Assembly: GCA_038373885.1 (NCBI GenBank)
Contig: JAWZYV010012538.1
Location: 1 to 64,000, forward strand
Direction: 5' to 3'
Length of the DNA stretch: 64,000 nt
From: Cheiracanthium punctorium
Lineage: Eukaryota; Arthropoda; Arachnida; Araneae; Cheiracanthiidae
The translations under genes and the position numbers were made by a program. Positions 32,946 to 44,715 of this stretch are shown piece by piece (within the stretch, counting starts at the first letter, position 1; each line of letters starts with the position of its first letter). The notes beneath the pieces were generated by a model. It had not been told where the DNA came from, made no database searches, and saw only the letters and a program-made list of their open reading frames with translations.

Positions 32946-33280
32946 AATCAAATTAGAACAACTTCCTCTTTTACTCGGAATTTGTTTGTATCACCCTCAT
33001 TACTACTGGTAGATAGAACTGTGTTGTACATTTGTGAAGTTACAAGTGTAGAAGTCATCCCATTTGTCATGCGCTTGTGCGAGAACTGGGCTCATAACGA
33101 GCTTTTCAGGAAATATGCCATGAAGAAAACAAGGACGCGGAAAGAAAAATATTGAAGCACAAGCATTTTCACATGCATATACCAACTGGATAGCCTGCTC
33201 TACACTGAAAAAGTGCAGCTGCTGACATCGATCCATTTAACTACCAACAACATGGCGGTTGAACCAATAACCCATCTGGC

Positions 33281-33498
33281 TAAGGTGACCAGATTTTTGT
33301 AGTCAGAATCGGGGACATGTCCCCGATTCTGGCAACAAAACTGGGGACATTTATAATTAATGCAATAATTAACAGCAATTTAATTGAAAAACAATGAAAA
33401 AATTGTCCCCAGTTCCATTTTTACATTCTGGGGACAATTTGAAAAACGTCCTGAAAATGGGGACTGTCCCCAGAAAATGGGGACGTTTGGTCACCTTA
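33281..33498. mobile_element. 218-bp hAT-type MITE with 8-bp target duplication
   Basis: Ends are TAAGGTGACCA... and ...TGGTCACCTTA (inverted). It is flanked by CATCTGGC at 33273-33280 and 33499-33506. An internal palindrome, AATCGGGGACATGTCCCCGATT, lies at about 33307-33328. No coding capacity. The 8-bp duplication and the T(A)AGGTGACCA-type end fit hAT (Tip100-like) non-autonomous elements. Confidence 0.92.
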
Positions 33499-33904
33499 CA
33501 TCTGGCGCAACACATCTAAAAGAATTTTCTGGCTAAACTTCTGACAAATATCTCAAAAAAACTTCTTTAGCTCTCTGGCTAGTGATGTGCAATTCGGCAA
33601 TCGATTAATTGATGTGAGTATTTGAAGTTTTTACGATTCCAATTGCTATTCAAATAGTATTAATGATTTCACTGTTCTAATATCATTCACGATAGCCCTT
33701 ACAGGCTGCACTTTTTCAGTGTTGTGACCCTTTAACCATACTTTTTTGCAATGAGCCGTGAAAGTGCTGAGATACGGTAGTTTCATGGCACAACCACACC
33801 ACGCTTCAAAGGGTTAAAGTCTTTGCAGTGAAAGGAACCAGTGTGCAGTGCACAGAGAGTAAAATAAAAACTTGAAGAGTAGTAATGGTTCATGATCCAC
33901 TCAC

Positions 33905-33999
33905 CCTTTTTGGGGTTTCCCGTCACGATCTGCCAGATCTTGTGATTTAGGCTACTAGATTTCAGTAGCCTCCAAATGTCATCGTTAACACATGATCTG
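33905..33999 (-). other. Exon-like segment with donor GTGAGT
   Basis: The minus-strand frame contains DDIWRLLKSSSLNHKIWQIV and NPKKG, then |GTGAGTGG at 33904-33897. The DNA after the donor (33850-33900) resembles that after the exon-like segment at 42466. The acceptor side is weak (GACAG, no pyrimidine tract). Product not recognised. Confidence 0.35.
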
Positions 34000-34019
34000 T
34001 CAAGTTCCAATTTTGTTTA

Positions 34020-35010
34020 TATTTGGTGATATTTTCCAAACTACGCGACAGTTCTGAAATGAAATAAAATCTACTTCAGTGGTTTCTAATAGTCTACTAA
34101 TGATAAGAAAATTTATTTTAGAGCCTTTGTTTATGATGATGATGCTGGAAGCTTGTGTTGCATTAAGGCAAAGCTATGAAAGGGCTATCTGCCTAGTAAA
34201 GGTCAGGTGACTTGACCTAAAGGCTTTTATAAGTTATCTAGCAAATATCCGTGTTACATATTTAAAAAACCGAAGAAAACCCCAGACCATTAGATTGATA
34301 GCCTTGCGGTAGACCAGAGCGTATGACCTTTACTCTTCAGCTGTCTACTATGTTCAGTATTTTGCCCACACAGCCATGTTGGGACTTATAATGACGAAGA
34401 TCATGATGACTTGATAAATATGTATATTTTTAATATTCAAAACTATATTTACATGTAATGCAACAGAAACTTTTAATGAATGACATCCATCTGTGGGACT
34501 ATCCAAAGCTGGCCATCTATTGAAGGTGGCTGCTGTTTGGAGTTTTACTATTTAAATCATTCAAAATAAACAACAACAAAAAAAAAAACAGATGCAAATA
34601 TGTTATTTTAGCTTCACTACATCTCATTTACTTCAATTTACATTTAAAAAGCAGTTTTTTTAAGGCATTTATATATTTGTGAAATAATAATATTGTTTGT
34701 TGCTTTTCCGTACAACTTAGCATTTTTGATTGAAGCAAAATTTTGTATTGCTTGAAAGATGGAAAAAACACAGGTTTAGTTCTGCTTATATGCAAACATA
34801 ATACGAACGGAGTGCAAGCAAGGCACGTGCCCCGGGCTTAATTAGTCGTCACCCCCCAAAAAAAGAAAAAACAAGTACTTTAGGGGATATGAAAGACATT
34901 TTAAAGTAATACCGTAACATTACAAGAGTCATTTTTCATGGGCTTGTACTAATGCACTTTTCTTTGAAAATAAGGGTGAAAGTAATAATTCAGGCCTGTA
35001 TTTAGAAGGT
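34020..35010. other. No gene seen
   Basis: AT-rich with small GC-richer patches; no frame or known repeat recognised. Confidence 0.5.

Positions 35011-35041
<31 letters not shown>
35011..35041. repeat. Poly(T) run of about 30
   Basis: Uninterrupted T run; no adjacent SINE-like or retrotransposon sequence recognised. Confidence 0.8.
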
Positions 35042-35441
35042 CCCGATCTAAACTCAATTTTTGCCTTAAAAAATGATTATATCAGTAAACTATTAAAAAT
35101 CAGTCTGTGTTTGGATGTGTACAAATTTTCTTTAGGCAAAGAGTACAACACACGATTATAAAGGATATATTAGCAAGTCGACCTTTGTTTTGCACATACA
35201 CATGTTTGCAAGATGAGAAATAGAGCAGCCTCGTCTAAAATAACGACTGCACATTTTTGTCTTGTCTCACCTCTGATCCATCTGTATTTCGATATAAGTC
35301 AATTAGAACCACAAACCCCTTTTTACTGGGAATTTGTTTGTATCACCCTCTTTCCTATTGGTAGAAAGAACTGTGTTGTACATTTGTGTAGGAGTTACAA
35401 TATTTAACAATAACACAGATAAAAAGGTTGCATTCACTCAC

Positions 35442-35513
35442 CAAGTCTTGCGTTCTCCGGATACTCTGGTAGGACGCCAAGCTTTGACATTTCCATAGTA
35501 AATTTTGGAAAGT
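35442..35513 (-). other. Exon-like 72-nt segment, copy 1
   Basis: Acceptor: pyrimidine run ending GGTAG (35514-35518). Donor: CTTG|GTGAGTG (35441-35435). The frame between them reads FPKFTMEMSKLGVLPEYPEN and ARL, with two bases left at the start and one at the end. The length is a multiple of three. Neither the protein nor the gene is recognised. Confidence 0.5.
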
Positions 35514-35794
35514 CTACCAAAAAAAAAAAAAAAAAAAAAAGACAAATTCTGTAATATACGAATATTTTATAGATTTTTAAATAAAATACCATAATTTATT
35601 GAAGAAATGCCGCACCTCCGAAAATGAGCTTAATTAGAAATTCATCAGAAATGTCGCACCTGTTGTAAACGCTGCAGCCGCAAGCCGCGATATCTCTCCC
35701 CTCTTTCCTATTGGTAGAAAGAACTGTGTTGTACATTTGTGTAGGAGTTACAATATGTAACAATAACACAGATAAAAAGGTAGCATTCACTCAC

Positions 35795-35866
35795 CAAGTC
35801 TTGCGTTCTCCGGATACTCTGGTAGGATGCCAAGCTTTGATATCTCCATAGTAAATTTTGGAAATT
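35795..35866 (-). other. Exon-like 72-nt segment, copy 2
   Basis: Same length, phase and splice signals as copy 1 (acceptor TTTGTAG, donor GTGAGTG). The residues differ only by Met to Ile and Val to Ile (FPKFTMEISKLGILPEYPEN). One further change (GAA/GAG) is silent. Confidence 0.5.
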
Positions 35867-36126
35867 CTACAAAGAAAAAAAAAAAAGACAAATTCTGTAA
35901 TATACAAATATTTTATAGATTTTTAAATAAAATACCATAATTTATTGAAGAAATGCTGCACCTCCGAAAATGAGCTTAGTTAGAAATTCATCAGAAATGC
36001 CGCACCTGTCGTAAATGCCGCAGCCGCAAGCCGCGATATCCTTTCCCCCCCCCCTACCCCCGAAAAAAAATGCTGCAGCTGGATATATTTCCGGAGGGGG
36101 TAGATGGTTGGTTGGTTTGTGTTTAA

Positions 36127-36159
36127 TGGCACAAGGTCCAAAAAGGACATACTGCGCCA
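36127..36159 (-). promoter_or_regulatory. 3'UTR hairpin of element F
   Basis: 33 nt, TGGCGCA/TGTGCCA outside and GTCC/GGAC inside, at the same distance from the AACC tail as in the array copies. Confidence 0.78.
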
Positions 36160-36377
36160 AACAATGAGTTGAAACCATAAAAGATGTATTCAGGTAAAAG
36201 GTGTCACGAAACTTAGTAAAAGCTAAAATGTAAAGACTAAATGGTGAAAAGTAAAATAAAGTAAAAAGTCGATAGTGTTGAAGGTAGATAAAAAGTGTTA
36301 ATGGAGGATAAAAGTTGAAACAAAGGCATCTGGATGGGGCCTCCCATCCAGATACCAGTCAGACAAAATTGGACACT

Positions 36378-39300
36378 TCACATTGAATAAAAGATTTTGG
36401 TACGTCTAAGAAATGCAAACAAATTTCGATGGGGGGTTTCACCCAAAATATCGTAAAGTTTGGGATGAGAACAGTTAAAAAGTATTTGGTAAAATCTATT
36501 AAAAGCACAGCAAGAGGTTAAAAGATGATGTATGCTATGATGAGTATGACAATGTGGGCATTCAGGAGGGGGTTCACCCAAAAGGAGGTACTTATGAGTT
36601 AGCCTCGTGTGGCCAATCCGAAGACGAGTGAGAGTGACATCGTGCTTGCGGTATGGTTGAGTGGACCAGTGGGTGAGAGCTGGCTGGATAGAGTGAAGTT
36701 TGTTATGGGTTTCACAGTCCCATATGTCATTCCAAGTGCCTTTTGTTAGGGAAGAGATGCCAGACTTTATGTCAGTATAGGGCAGATCACGGTTATATGG
36801 GACGGTAGAATGCCTTGCCAAAGAATCGGCTTTTTCGTTTCCGGGAATCCCAATATGGCTAGGTACCCAGCAGTAGAGGATGTTGTATCCACGGTTCATG
36901 AGTCTCTTGTGCATGCATAGGACTTTTAAAATATAACTATGAGTGAGGGAGCCAGATTTCAGATTCTCTAATACACTTAATGAGTCAGAGTAGATGATGA
37001 AATGTTTGATATTTGTTCTCGAGATGTAAAGGAGGCTTTCATAAATAGCTATTAATTCGGCTGTAAATATGGAGCAAAATGAAGGTAGGGTGTAGTTGTA
37101 AGAATGATTTCGATGTACATAAGCAAAGCCAACGTGATTAAGAGATTTTGAGTCGTCAGTATATAGTTTGTCGAAGTTTCTATATTTGCTTTTATGGTCT
37201 AGAAATAACTGTTGGTATATTATGGGGTCAGTGTTTGGTTTTGTGAAGCCTTCGAATGGTTGTAGGTAGGAAATCTGCAATTTAGTCCATGGTGGCACTT
37301 CATGAAATGAACAAGTAGATGCATTAACATCCTCCAATTGGGTATCGACTACACTCCTACGGATTCTAAGTCCGAAGGGGGGAGTGCAGGAAGGGCGATT
37401 GTCATAAAACTGGTCCAATTGGGTGTCTATTAGAGAATCCTTTAAGGGATGTGAAGAATGAGAAAGGATGCGATAATAGGTATTTAATGATAATTTATGA
37501 CGTATGAGAGTGAGAGATGGTTCATGACAGGTGACGTAAAGGCTATGTACAGGCGATGTCCTAAAAGCTCCAGAGCATATGCGTAGTGCAGTATGATGCA
37601 CAGTGTCAAGTTTTTTTAGTGCTGATTTAGAAGCCGATCCATAAACGCAGCTTGCATAGTCAATTTTGGATCGGATGACGGCACGGTACATCCGCAAGAG
37701 CGCATCACGGTCTGCCCCCCAAGAGGTATTGGTTAAAACCTTTAAAATGTTAAGTTTTTTCTCGCATTTATTGCGGATGTTTGAGATATGTTTAGCAAAT
37801 TTAAGTTTCTTGTCAAAATTTAAACCTAAAAATTTGATAGAATCCTTGACAGCAATATTAGTATGGTCCAGATAAAGTTCCGGATCTGGGTGGATCCCGC
37901 GCTTCCGGCAAAAATGGGTACAAACTGTTTTCTCTGCTGATATTTTAAACCCATTTCTGTCACACCACTTTAAGATGCGGTTGATGGCATTCTGAAGCTG
38001 GCGTTCTATCGGGCGCATGTCCTTTCCCTGACAGGAGATTTGCAGGTCGTCTACATAAAGACTACCGTAGACAGTCGAGGGCAGTTGTTTCAGGATGTTG
38101 TTAATTTTTATTGAGAAGAGGGTGACACTAAGAACGGAGCCCTGTGGAACACCCTCCTCTTGAACAAAGTTATTAGATAGCGTGCCATTAATCCGGACCC
38201 GGAAATTTCGGAGTGACAGAAAGTTTTTTTATAAAAGTGGGTAGGTTGCCTCGAAGTCCTATATTATGAAGATCCAAGAGGATCCCGTACCTCCACGTTC
38301 GGTCATATGCCTTTTCAATATCAATGAAAACTGACACTAAGTGGTTCTTTCTAAGGAAGGCATTACGAATTTGGGACTCTAATTTAATGATGTTATCTAT
38401 GGTGGATCTGCCCTTCCGGAAGCCACTCTGGAAGGGATGTATATGGTCCCCCGTTTCTAAAATGTAAACAAGCCGGGTATTGATAATTTTCTCCATTAAT
38501 TTACATAAGCAACTAGTAAGGGCTATGGGACGGTAGTTATTAGGGTTAGACATATCTTTTCCTGGTTTGGGGAAGGGAATAACTATTGCATTTCTCCAGG
38601 AGGTGGGAAAGGTCTGTTCATTCCAGATTCTATTGTAGAATTTCAAAAGATTGAGTAGGGAGTCATGGGATAAGTGTTTCAGCATGTCATATGTAATACC
38701 ATCGGGACCCGGAGAGGTGTTTGAGGACTGTCTTAAGTGTTGGGTAAGTTCATCAATGGTAAGATTACTATTGTAGGAAAAGTGCGAGGAGGTTTTGAAA
38801 TTTATTTTTTGTCGTTCTGATTGTTGTTTATACGGGAGGAAAGAATTTGAGTAGGAGGTACTGCACGAGATGGAAGCAAGGGTTTCACCAATGCTATTTG
38901 CTATTTCTTTTGTATCGGATATAATGCTGTTATTTATGGTTAGACAGAAAATTGACTGATTATTATAAATGCCCATGGCTCTTTTTGTTTTCGTCCATAG
39001 CTCCTTACTAGAAGTAGAGGCTGTTATGCTGGAGATATATTTGACCCAGGATTCCTTTTGGCACTGACGCCGGATCCTACGTGCATATGCTCTAGCTTTC
39101 TTAAAGAGGGTGAGATTTTCGGTGGTGGGGTACCGCCGAAAAGTGCTCCAGGCTTTCTGCTGCTTCTTTTTAGCGAGGTTGCATTTTTCGTTCCACCACG
39201 GTTTTTTATTACGTCGATGTTTGATGCCCGATTTTGGAATGCTGGCATCAGTAGCTTGGATGATAATTGAGGTAATGTTTTGTACGACCTCGTCTATGGG

Positions 39301-40033
39301 GCCTTCAACTACATCGGAAGTGATGGTAGACAGGGGAGTGAAGGTGAACCAATCTGCCTTATCATGAATGTATCTAGGTACTGAAATAGGTTGGGGATTC
39401 AGGTACAGAGGTGACAAAAGAATGGAAAATGATCGCTGTTGTGGAGATCACTGGATACAGAAAAATTATATGTGGGAAGGAGTGATGGAGAACAGATGGC
39501 AAGGTCTATTGCATGGAAAGTTTTAGTTGGATAGTGGAAGTAAGTATTGTCACCATTATTCATGCAGCAAAGGGAGAAATCAGTGAGAAGTTGTTCGATT
39601 TGAAGGCCTCTATTGTTGGTGTCCTTGCTTCCCCACAAGGGACTATGAGCATTCATGTCACCGAGGAGGATGAAAGGAGGAGGAAGCTGCTGAATGAGAC
39701 TATTGAGGGATGTTTGGCAGATTGCTTCACTTGGAGGGAGGTATATGCTGCAGACAGTTGTGAGTTGTTTTCATTGGATACGAGTGGCGACTGCTTGACT
39801 ATAGTGTGAGGATAGCTATTGTTGATTAATAGGGCAACTCCACCCGTGGCCCTATCATTGAGCTCATTGTCCTTGCGAAGGACAGTGTAATTGCGGATTT
39901 TAGTAGGTCTATTGGTTTTGAGGAAAGTTTCCTGAAGGGCGAGGCAAGCGGGGTTATGATCATAAATCAGTATTTTGAGGTCGTCGTTTTTATTAAGGAA
40001 ACCCTGGCATTTCCAGGATAGCAGCAGAGCCAT
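36378..40033 (-). pseudogene. ORF2 of element F: EN, RT, RNase H, CCHC
   Basis: The ATG at 40033 is two bases after the ORF1 stop (TGA-TA-ATGG); another ATG at 40039 overlaps that stop. Endonuclease: SWKCQG (usual Asn replaced by Lys), LQETFL, GDMNAHSPLWGS and NSDHFP, with frame changes near 39830 and 39415. RT: NYRPIALTSC and DIEKAYDRTW, a frame change in a T-run near 38225, then PQGSVLS and YVDD (about 38056-38045). RNase H: YTDDSK (first catalytic Asp kept), FTAELIAIYESL, YSDSLSVLENL, WVPSHIGIPGNEKAD. The end has CPHCHTHHSIHHLLTSC. About 1,218 codons if undamaged. Three frameshifts and the endonuclease change make this copy inactive. Confidence 0.92.
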
Positions 40034-40035
40034 TA

Positions 40036-41265
40036 TCATGTTGTGTTGGGGATGATGCTCATCTTGCTCTGAGTCCCTGTACTCTTGAGAGGAGTGCTAG
40101 GGATGTCGTCATCATCCATGGGGAGGTCTGACATTTCAGAGTCAGAAGGGTCCAAATGTAGGATACTGTCATCTATAGGGCGTTGTGCAGGAACATGTTT
40201 GATTTTGGGTTTGTTATATTTAGTTCTGTAGACAGAAGACTTTTTTATTTGTGGTCGGGTTGAGTTAACATTTTGAGAATTTTTCTTCAATGTATTTTTT
40301 TGTGAAGCTGTGAAGGATTTATTTTGATTAGAAGTTGGTTGTTTAGATATTCGTGCTGTTGCAGAAGGAAAGGAGACAGGTACAGATTTTGGTGGTTCGG
40401 TTTGGGTTGCTATTGTTTTGGTTGATTTTGTTGCAGCTGCATAAGATAAACCAGGTTTTGGTGTCCGGCTTTCTATTAACTTACGGGCTTCGGGATATGA
40501 GATTCTTTGAGAGGCACGTAGGGACTGGATTTCTTTTTCAAACGCCCATTTCGGGCAAGATCTGGAGTATGAAGGATGCTCCTCTTTACAATTTACACAC
40601 TTAGGAGCTGCAGAGCAGGACTCACTGTCGTGGCCAGAAGCACCACAACGCGCACAGGCAGGTGACCCAAGACAGGAGGTTTTGGTATGGCCGAACTTTT
40701 GGCACTGGAAGCAACGGATGGGATTTGGTATATATGGTCTGACAGGACATAATAGGTAGCCGGCTTTAATATGAGATGGAATAGTGGGAGACTGAAAAGT
40801 TAGGATAATATGTTTAGTATTGATTATTTGATTATTGCGCCGAATAGTGATTCGACGCACAGCGCATACTTTTTCATCTTTTAAGTTTTCAAGTACTTCA
40901 GCTTCAGAGCAGTGCAGAAGGTCGGGTTCTGATATGACTCCTCGGGAGATGTTTAGGGAGGTATGAGGTGTCACTGTAACTGGTTTTAGGCCAAGGTTTT
41001 TTATTTTCATTATTTTGCAAGCTTGTCTATTGTTGGATACTTCTACTACTAGGTCTCCAGATCTTAATTTTTTAACTTTTTTGACTTCTTCTACATTGTC
41101 AGTGATACATTTGTGAATTAAAAATGGCGATGTTTCATTAAGGTTACCTTCAGCAGAGTGGATAATGAAGAATCGGGCATTCATGTGTGCAAATTGTGTA
41201 TCGGTGTGTTCATTAGCGGTTGACAGCGGAACGTTGACGATTGACGAAGAATTTTTCATATCCAT
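40036..41265 (-). CDS. ORF1 (gag-like) of element F, intact, 409 residues
   Basis: ATG in good context (AACATGG). The N-terminal half has the conserved FFIIHSAEGNLNETSPFLIHK, VKKLRSGDLVVEVSN and TFQSPTIPSHIKAGYLLCPVR blocks, probably an RNA-binding fold. Three CCHC knuckles follow at roughly residues 193-250: CFQCQKFGHTKTSC, CARCGASGHDSESC, CVNCKEEHPSYSRSC. The C-terminus is Lys/Ser/Thr-rich with an acidic end. It should coat element RNA and deliver it with ORF2 protein to chromatin. It is intact although ORF2 is broken. Confidence 0.9.
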   Translation of the reverse strand: MDMKNSSSIVNVPLSTANEHTDTQFAHMNARFFIIHSAEGNLNETSPFLIHKCITDNVEEVKKVKKLRSGDLVVEVSNNRQACKIMKIKNLGLKPVTVTPHTSLNISRGVISEPDLLHCSEAEVLENLKDEKVCAVRRITIRRNNQIINTKHIILTFQSPTIPSHIKAGYLLCPVRPYIPNPIRCFQCQKFGHTKTSCLGSPACARCGASGHDSESCSAAPKCVNCKEEHPSYSRSCPKWAFEKEIQSLRASQRISYPEARKLIESRTPKPGLSYAAATKSTKTIATQTEPPKSVPVSFPSATARISKQPTSNQNKSFTASQKNTLKKNSQNVNSTRPQIKKSSVYRTKYNKPKIKHVPAQRPIDDSILHLDPSDSEMSDLPMDDDDIPSTPLKSTGTQSKMSIIPNTT

Positions 41266-41814
41266 GTTGGGGAAAATTGAGATTCGGACCCGACCGCACC
41301 ACCCACCACGGAGCCCAACGAGGGGATGTGCAATTGCACACCAGTGCTAGTCGGGTCTATACGCTCACACTAAATCCCTTAGGCAGCATCCACCCTTAAC
41401 GACGTGCCCAGTAGATGTCCGATTGCTTGATCCCTAGCAGTTGATCGAAATCAGTACCACCAGCCGATTGATACACAGGGGAACGCTGTGTACCTCCCGT
41501 TTACCCGAAGCCGAGGCCAAAGCAATGTGTTGGAGAAAAGACCCCTCAATTACCAGGATCTCCATTTCCGGGGACACAGGTCTCCACGCACGGCAAACAC
41601 GTGGGTAGTTTTCCGCCAATAGAAGCTGACGGCACAGGGCGGCCGCAGCTTCTAAAGGGGGGCCCTCACCTCCACAGAGGAAACTACACTGAGGAGGAAA
41701 AGGAAGGATACAGCTAAGAGGAGAGGAGGGTAGAACAAAGAAAAGCGAAAGATTGCTGGGGCCCCGGGATTGCGACACCCGTAAAGACCTAAAGTTGGTC
41801 TTCCCCCTGAGGGG
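41266..41814 (-). promoter_or_regulatory. 5'UTR and probable internal promoter of element F
   Basis: Begins with the near-palindrome CCCCTCAGGGGG and is well conserved with the 5'UTRs at 57701 and 62385 (including GGGTGTCGCAATCCCGGGGCCC near the start). Non-LTR elements need a promoter inside the 5'UTR. The 71-codon uORF of the other two copies is disrupted here by a deletion of some 30 bp. Confidence 0.7.
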
Positions 41815-42465
41815 CCGGAGGGGGTAGAAAAACTTCAAAAAAATCTTTTTTTCCCTCCGTACCATAGAATGTTTTAATATATTTACTGCTATTTTACGAA
41901 GCTTATGATTTCCATTTTCAAATAAATTATTGTCTGTTTTCATATAAAACATATCAGTGTTTATATTAACAACAGAGAATTCATAGAAATAAATAAATAA
42001 CTTGTAAAAAAACTTGCGATCGCAAAATGTTCAGATGATCTAGCAGGCACCGTTAAAATGAAAGAGGTGGAGGGAGAGAAACAAAGTAAGAGGCTGCATG
42101 ATAATTATCAACTATCATGCTTTTCAAGTTAAGCATTATGGTTGATTTACGTTGAAAATACAACTTTATGGGACTCAGCAGAATAGGGTAAGTCAGGGTA
42201 CAAATAATCAAAATTTACTCCTCTCCCCCCCCCCCTTCCTGGTTCACAAGTTTGCCTGTACAAAAATAAATTAATGCACACTTTTAACTGACTCTTTTCC
42301 CCATCTAAATGAATTTGGTGATTTTTTTCTTTCCCCCCCCCCCCCCTCATGTCACAATTTTGGAAAGTTCGCACCTACAAAAGTGTTAGGAGGGTGCACA
42401 GAGAGTAAGACGATAAAAAATTTAAATAGTAGTAATGATAATAGTTCATTATTCACTCACATACC

Positions 42466-42819
42466 CTGTTCTGTAGACACAAACTGCACTTCTGTGGATC
42501 CTCTAAGGTGTCAAATCTAAAACGTAGAAATCTCGTTGGACGAGGCTTTAGACGATGGCTTGCAAATAATAAAATTGTATTGTAAACATTGTATTTTTTC
42601 AGTTTTGAAAACTGGTTTTGAATTTTCTCAATATATAAACCAAGGTTTTTTTTTACTTTGAACACAGTGTAAATGAATGATATTGATATCTTCAACATAT
42701 GGCATCACATAATTGTCCAGAAGAAATAACTGATTGCAGGCTTCTTTACTTTGCATGTAGTATTGCGATTTCTCGCAACACTTTGCAACTAGAAAGGCAC
42801 TAAATTTTGCACAAAGCAA
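42466..42819 (-). other. Exon-like coding segment, unrecognised
   Basis: Two overlapping minus-strand frames (42819-42628 and 42698-42453) together give a readable stretch: FSAFLVAKCCEKSQYYMQSK, then LGLYIEKIQNQFSKLKKYN and HRLKPRPTRFLRFRFDTLED, with a Cys-X2-Cys near the end. AACAGG|GTATGTGAGTG near 42464 is donor-like, and the DNA behind it resembles 33850-33900. It may be a decayed gene or transposase piece. I cannot name it. Confidence 0.35.
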
Positions 42820-42839
42820 GCCAAAACCCAGGTTCTAAA

Positions 42840-44675
42840 CTTACCGCCTTGTGTGAAAATCGTCGAAATAAAATCAAACCAGATAGGATTGAAATGCAGT
42901 TTATTAACAAAATAAAATAATTAAACAAAATATGCAGTACAAAAAATACTTCAACTCGCAAATGTCTCTTAAAATTCAATCTACAGTTGGAAAATAAAAA
43001 AAAACATACTTAACTAGCTTGCACCAACACATCACTATGCAAAATTGATACCAAAGTAATATATTTAAGTAAAATTATCACGTGCCACAGTACTGCACAA
43101 TTTAACAGGCCATATTAAAACATTAACTTTGTTGTAAAAGAATATTTGCACCACAGTACCCTAGATTGATTATTAGTACATGAAAAACTAAGCTCAAAAC
43201 ATTGTAGGCACAGAAATTAAGCACTAGGATGAGAAATACCACATTATAATCCCTTTTTTTGATATTTCGTAGGTTGAACATGACAGCCGGGGAAAAAAAA
43301 CCCGAGCAAATATGAAATGCTCAGGCGTTACTGCATCTTACTGTTTAAATTTTTAAGTTGGGTATTAAAAGAAATATGCAAAAGGTAAAAAAAACATATA
43401 AAAGCTAACAAGAAAGGGACAAGGTAAAGTAAAAAATATTAATAAAAAGGGGGGCAGATGACCAAACAGTCCTCCATATCATGACACAATGCATAGCAGT
43501 GATTCTTGGATGACATTGATGCAAAATTGTCTTGAAAAAATGATAAAGCCCTCAAAAGAAAGTTCGAAGACTTGGGGCTATGCCCACCTGGGAGACACCC
43601 TTTTAGAAGCACCACACGTGGACATGCACTCGGAACATCAAGAAAAAGTTAAGTAAGGAAACCTCTCGCCGGAATCAAGGATGATGTAGACTTAGCGATC
43701 GAGCGGTAGCGATGCGTCTGAAGATGAGTGGACGGTGGGCCATGTTCCAATCAACCCACGGCGACGGCAATAGCTGGATTGAGCGTCCTCCTAGTAGGCC
43801 ATATTTACCCTTCGCAACTTCCACTGAGCTTGGGACTCGCTCAGTGTCCTTGAAAAATTGTTAATGCAGTCGACGACATCTCGGATGGGGGAGTAGATCA
43901 CGTCATCAAGTTGGATGTGGGGGTTAGCTGAATTTTAAGTCATCTTTTCGTGGCTGTCTCGAGTCACCCCAAAGCTTGGTGATCATGACGAAGTATTGCG
44001 CTCGTAAGAGCTAAAAAAATAAAAACAACCTCAAAGTCTGAGCGTCCAAGCGTAACTGACTGAAAAGTCTTGCGCTCGACATTACCTCCTGCCCCAGAAA
44101 ACCATGCTCAGCCAATCAGAGGCGAGAGAAATCCACTTGTCATTCCAGGATAGTCCGACTTGGTGCAAACCCGGGGGGGGGAAGAATATTCTAGAATATT
44201 CTAGGGGGCTGTAAAGGCATGAATTTAAGAAAAAATGGCATCTTCCATCACATGATGCAAGACACACCGGACATCATGCAATTGTGCTAAAAAACGAAAA
44301 AAGCTTAAAAGATGAAGAAACCTTCTTAAAATTTACTGGGAGAAGTCTGACAATGGGAAATAAAAGTAATAAAATTTTGAAAAGAATGGGATTATGCGAA
44401 CTTGCAAAAATTAATTAAAATCCTATCAAAACATATCTTTAATGGAAAGGGAGGCATGATGCGCAGCCATTATATTTAAAACCCCAGATTAACCACAGAA
44501 TGGCACATTTAAAAGAAAAAAAAAATTTAAACACTCGAATGCCTGAAAATTGTCGGTGAAGAGAAAATTAAACAAGAGAGAAAACATTACTTAGCTAACA
44601 CAAAACAATTAATTAACAGCCCCCCAAATGTAAGAAATTACTTAGCATTTAATTAAATTTTATCTGGAAAGAACC

Positions 44676-44715
<40 letters not shown>

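Larger units (their letters stand above)
35337..36042. repeat. Tandem duplication of a roughly 350-bp unit
   Basis: Copies 35337-35690 and 35691-36042 are similar along most of their length (from CTCTTTCCTATTGGTAGAAA to GCCGCAAGCCGCGATATC). They differ in an internal A-run (20 against 12) and scattered bases. The first 90 bp of the unit also resemble 32970-33050. Each copy holds an exon-like segment on the minus strand. Confidence 0.88.
36104..41814 (-). mobile_element. Full-length AACC-tail non-LTR retrotransposon F (5,711 bp)
   Basis: Flanked by CCGGAGGGGGTAG at 36091-36103 and 41815-41827, a 13-bp target duplication. On the minus strand: start CCCCTCAGGGGG (41814), 549-bp 5'UTR, ORF1 (41265-40036), ORF2 (40033-36378, three frameshifts), 3'UTR, hairpin (36159-36127) and AACC tail (about 36117-36104). 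It gives the complete layout of the family and is the reference for the truncated copies. Confidence 0.95.

Noticed and set aside
33499..33530. CTGGCGCAACACAT after the MITE as a retrotransposon 3' hairpin
   Set aside because: Only the first bases match; no complementary arm or AACC tail follows.
41434..41952. 172-codon minus-strand ORF across the 5' end of element F
   Set aside because: It starts in flanking DNA outside the target duplication and enters the 5'UTR; the shared part with copy H reflects 5'UTR similarity.
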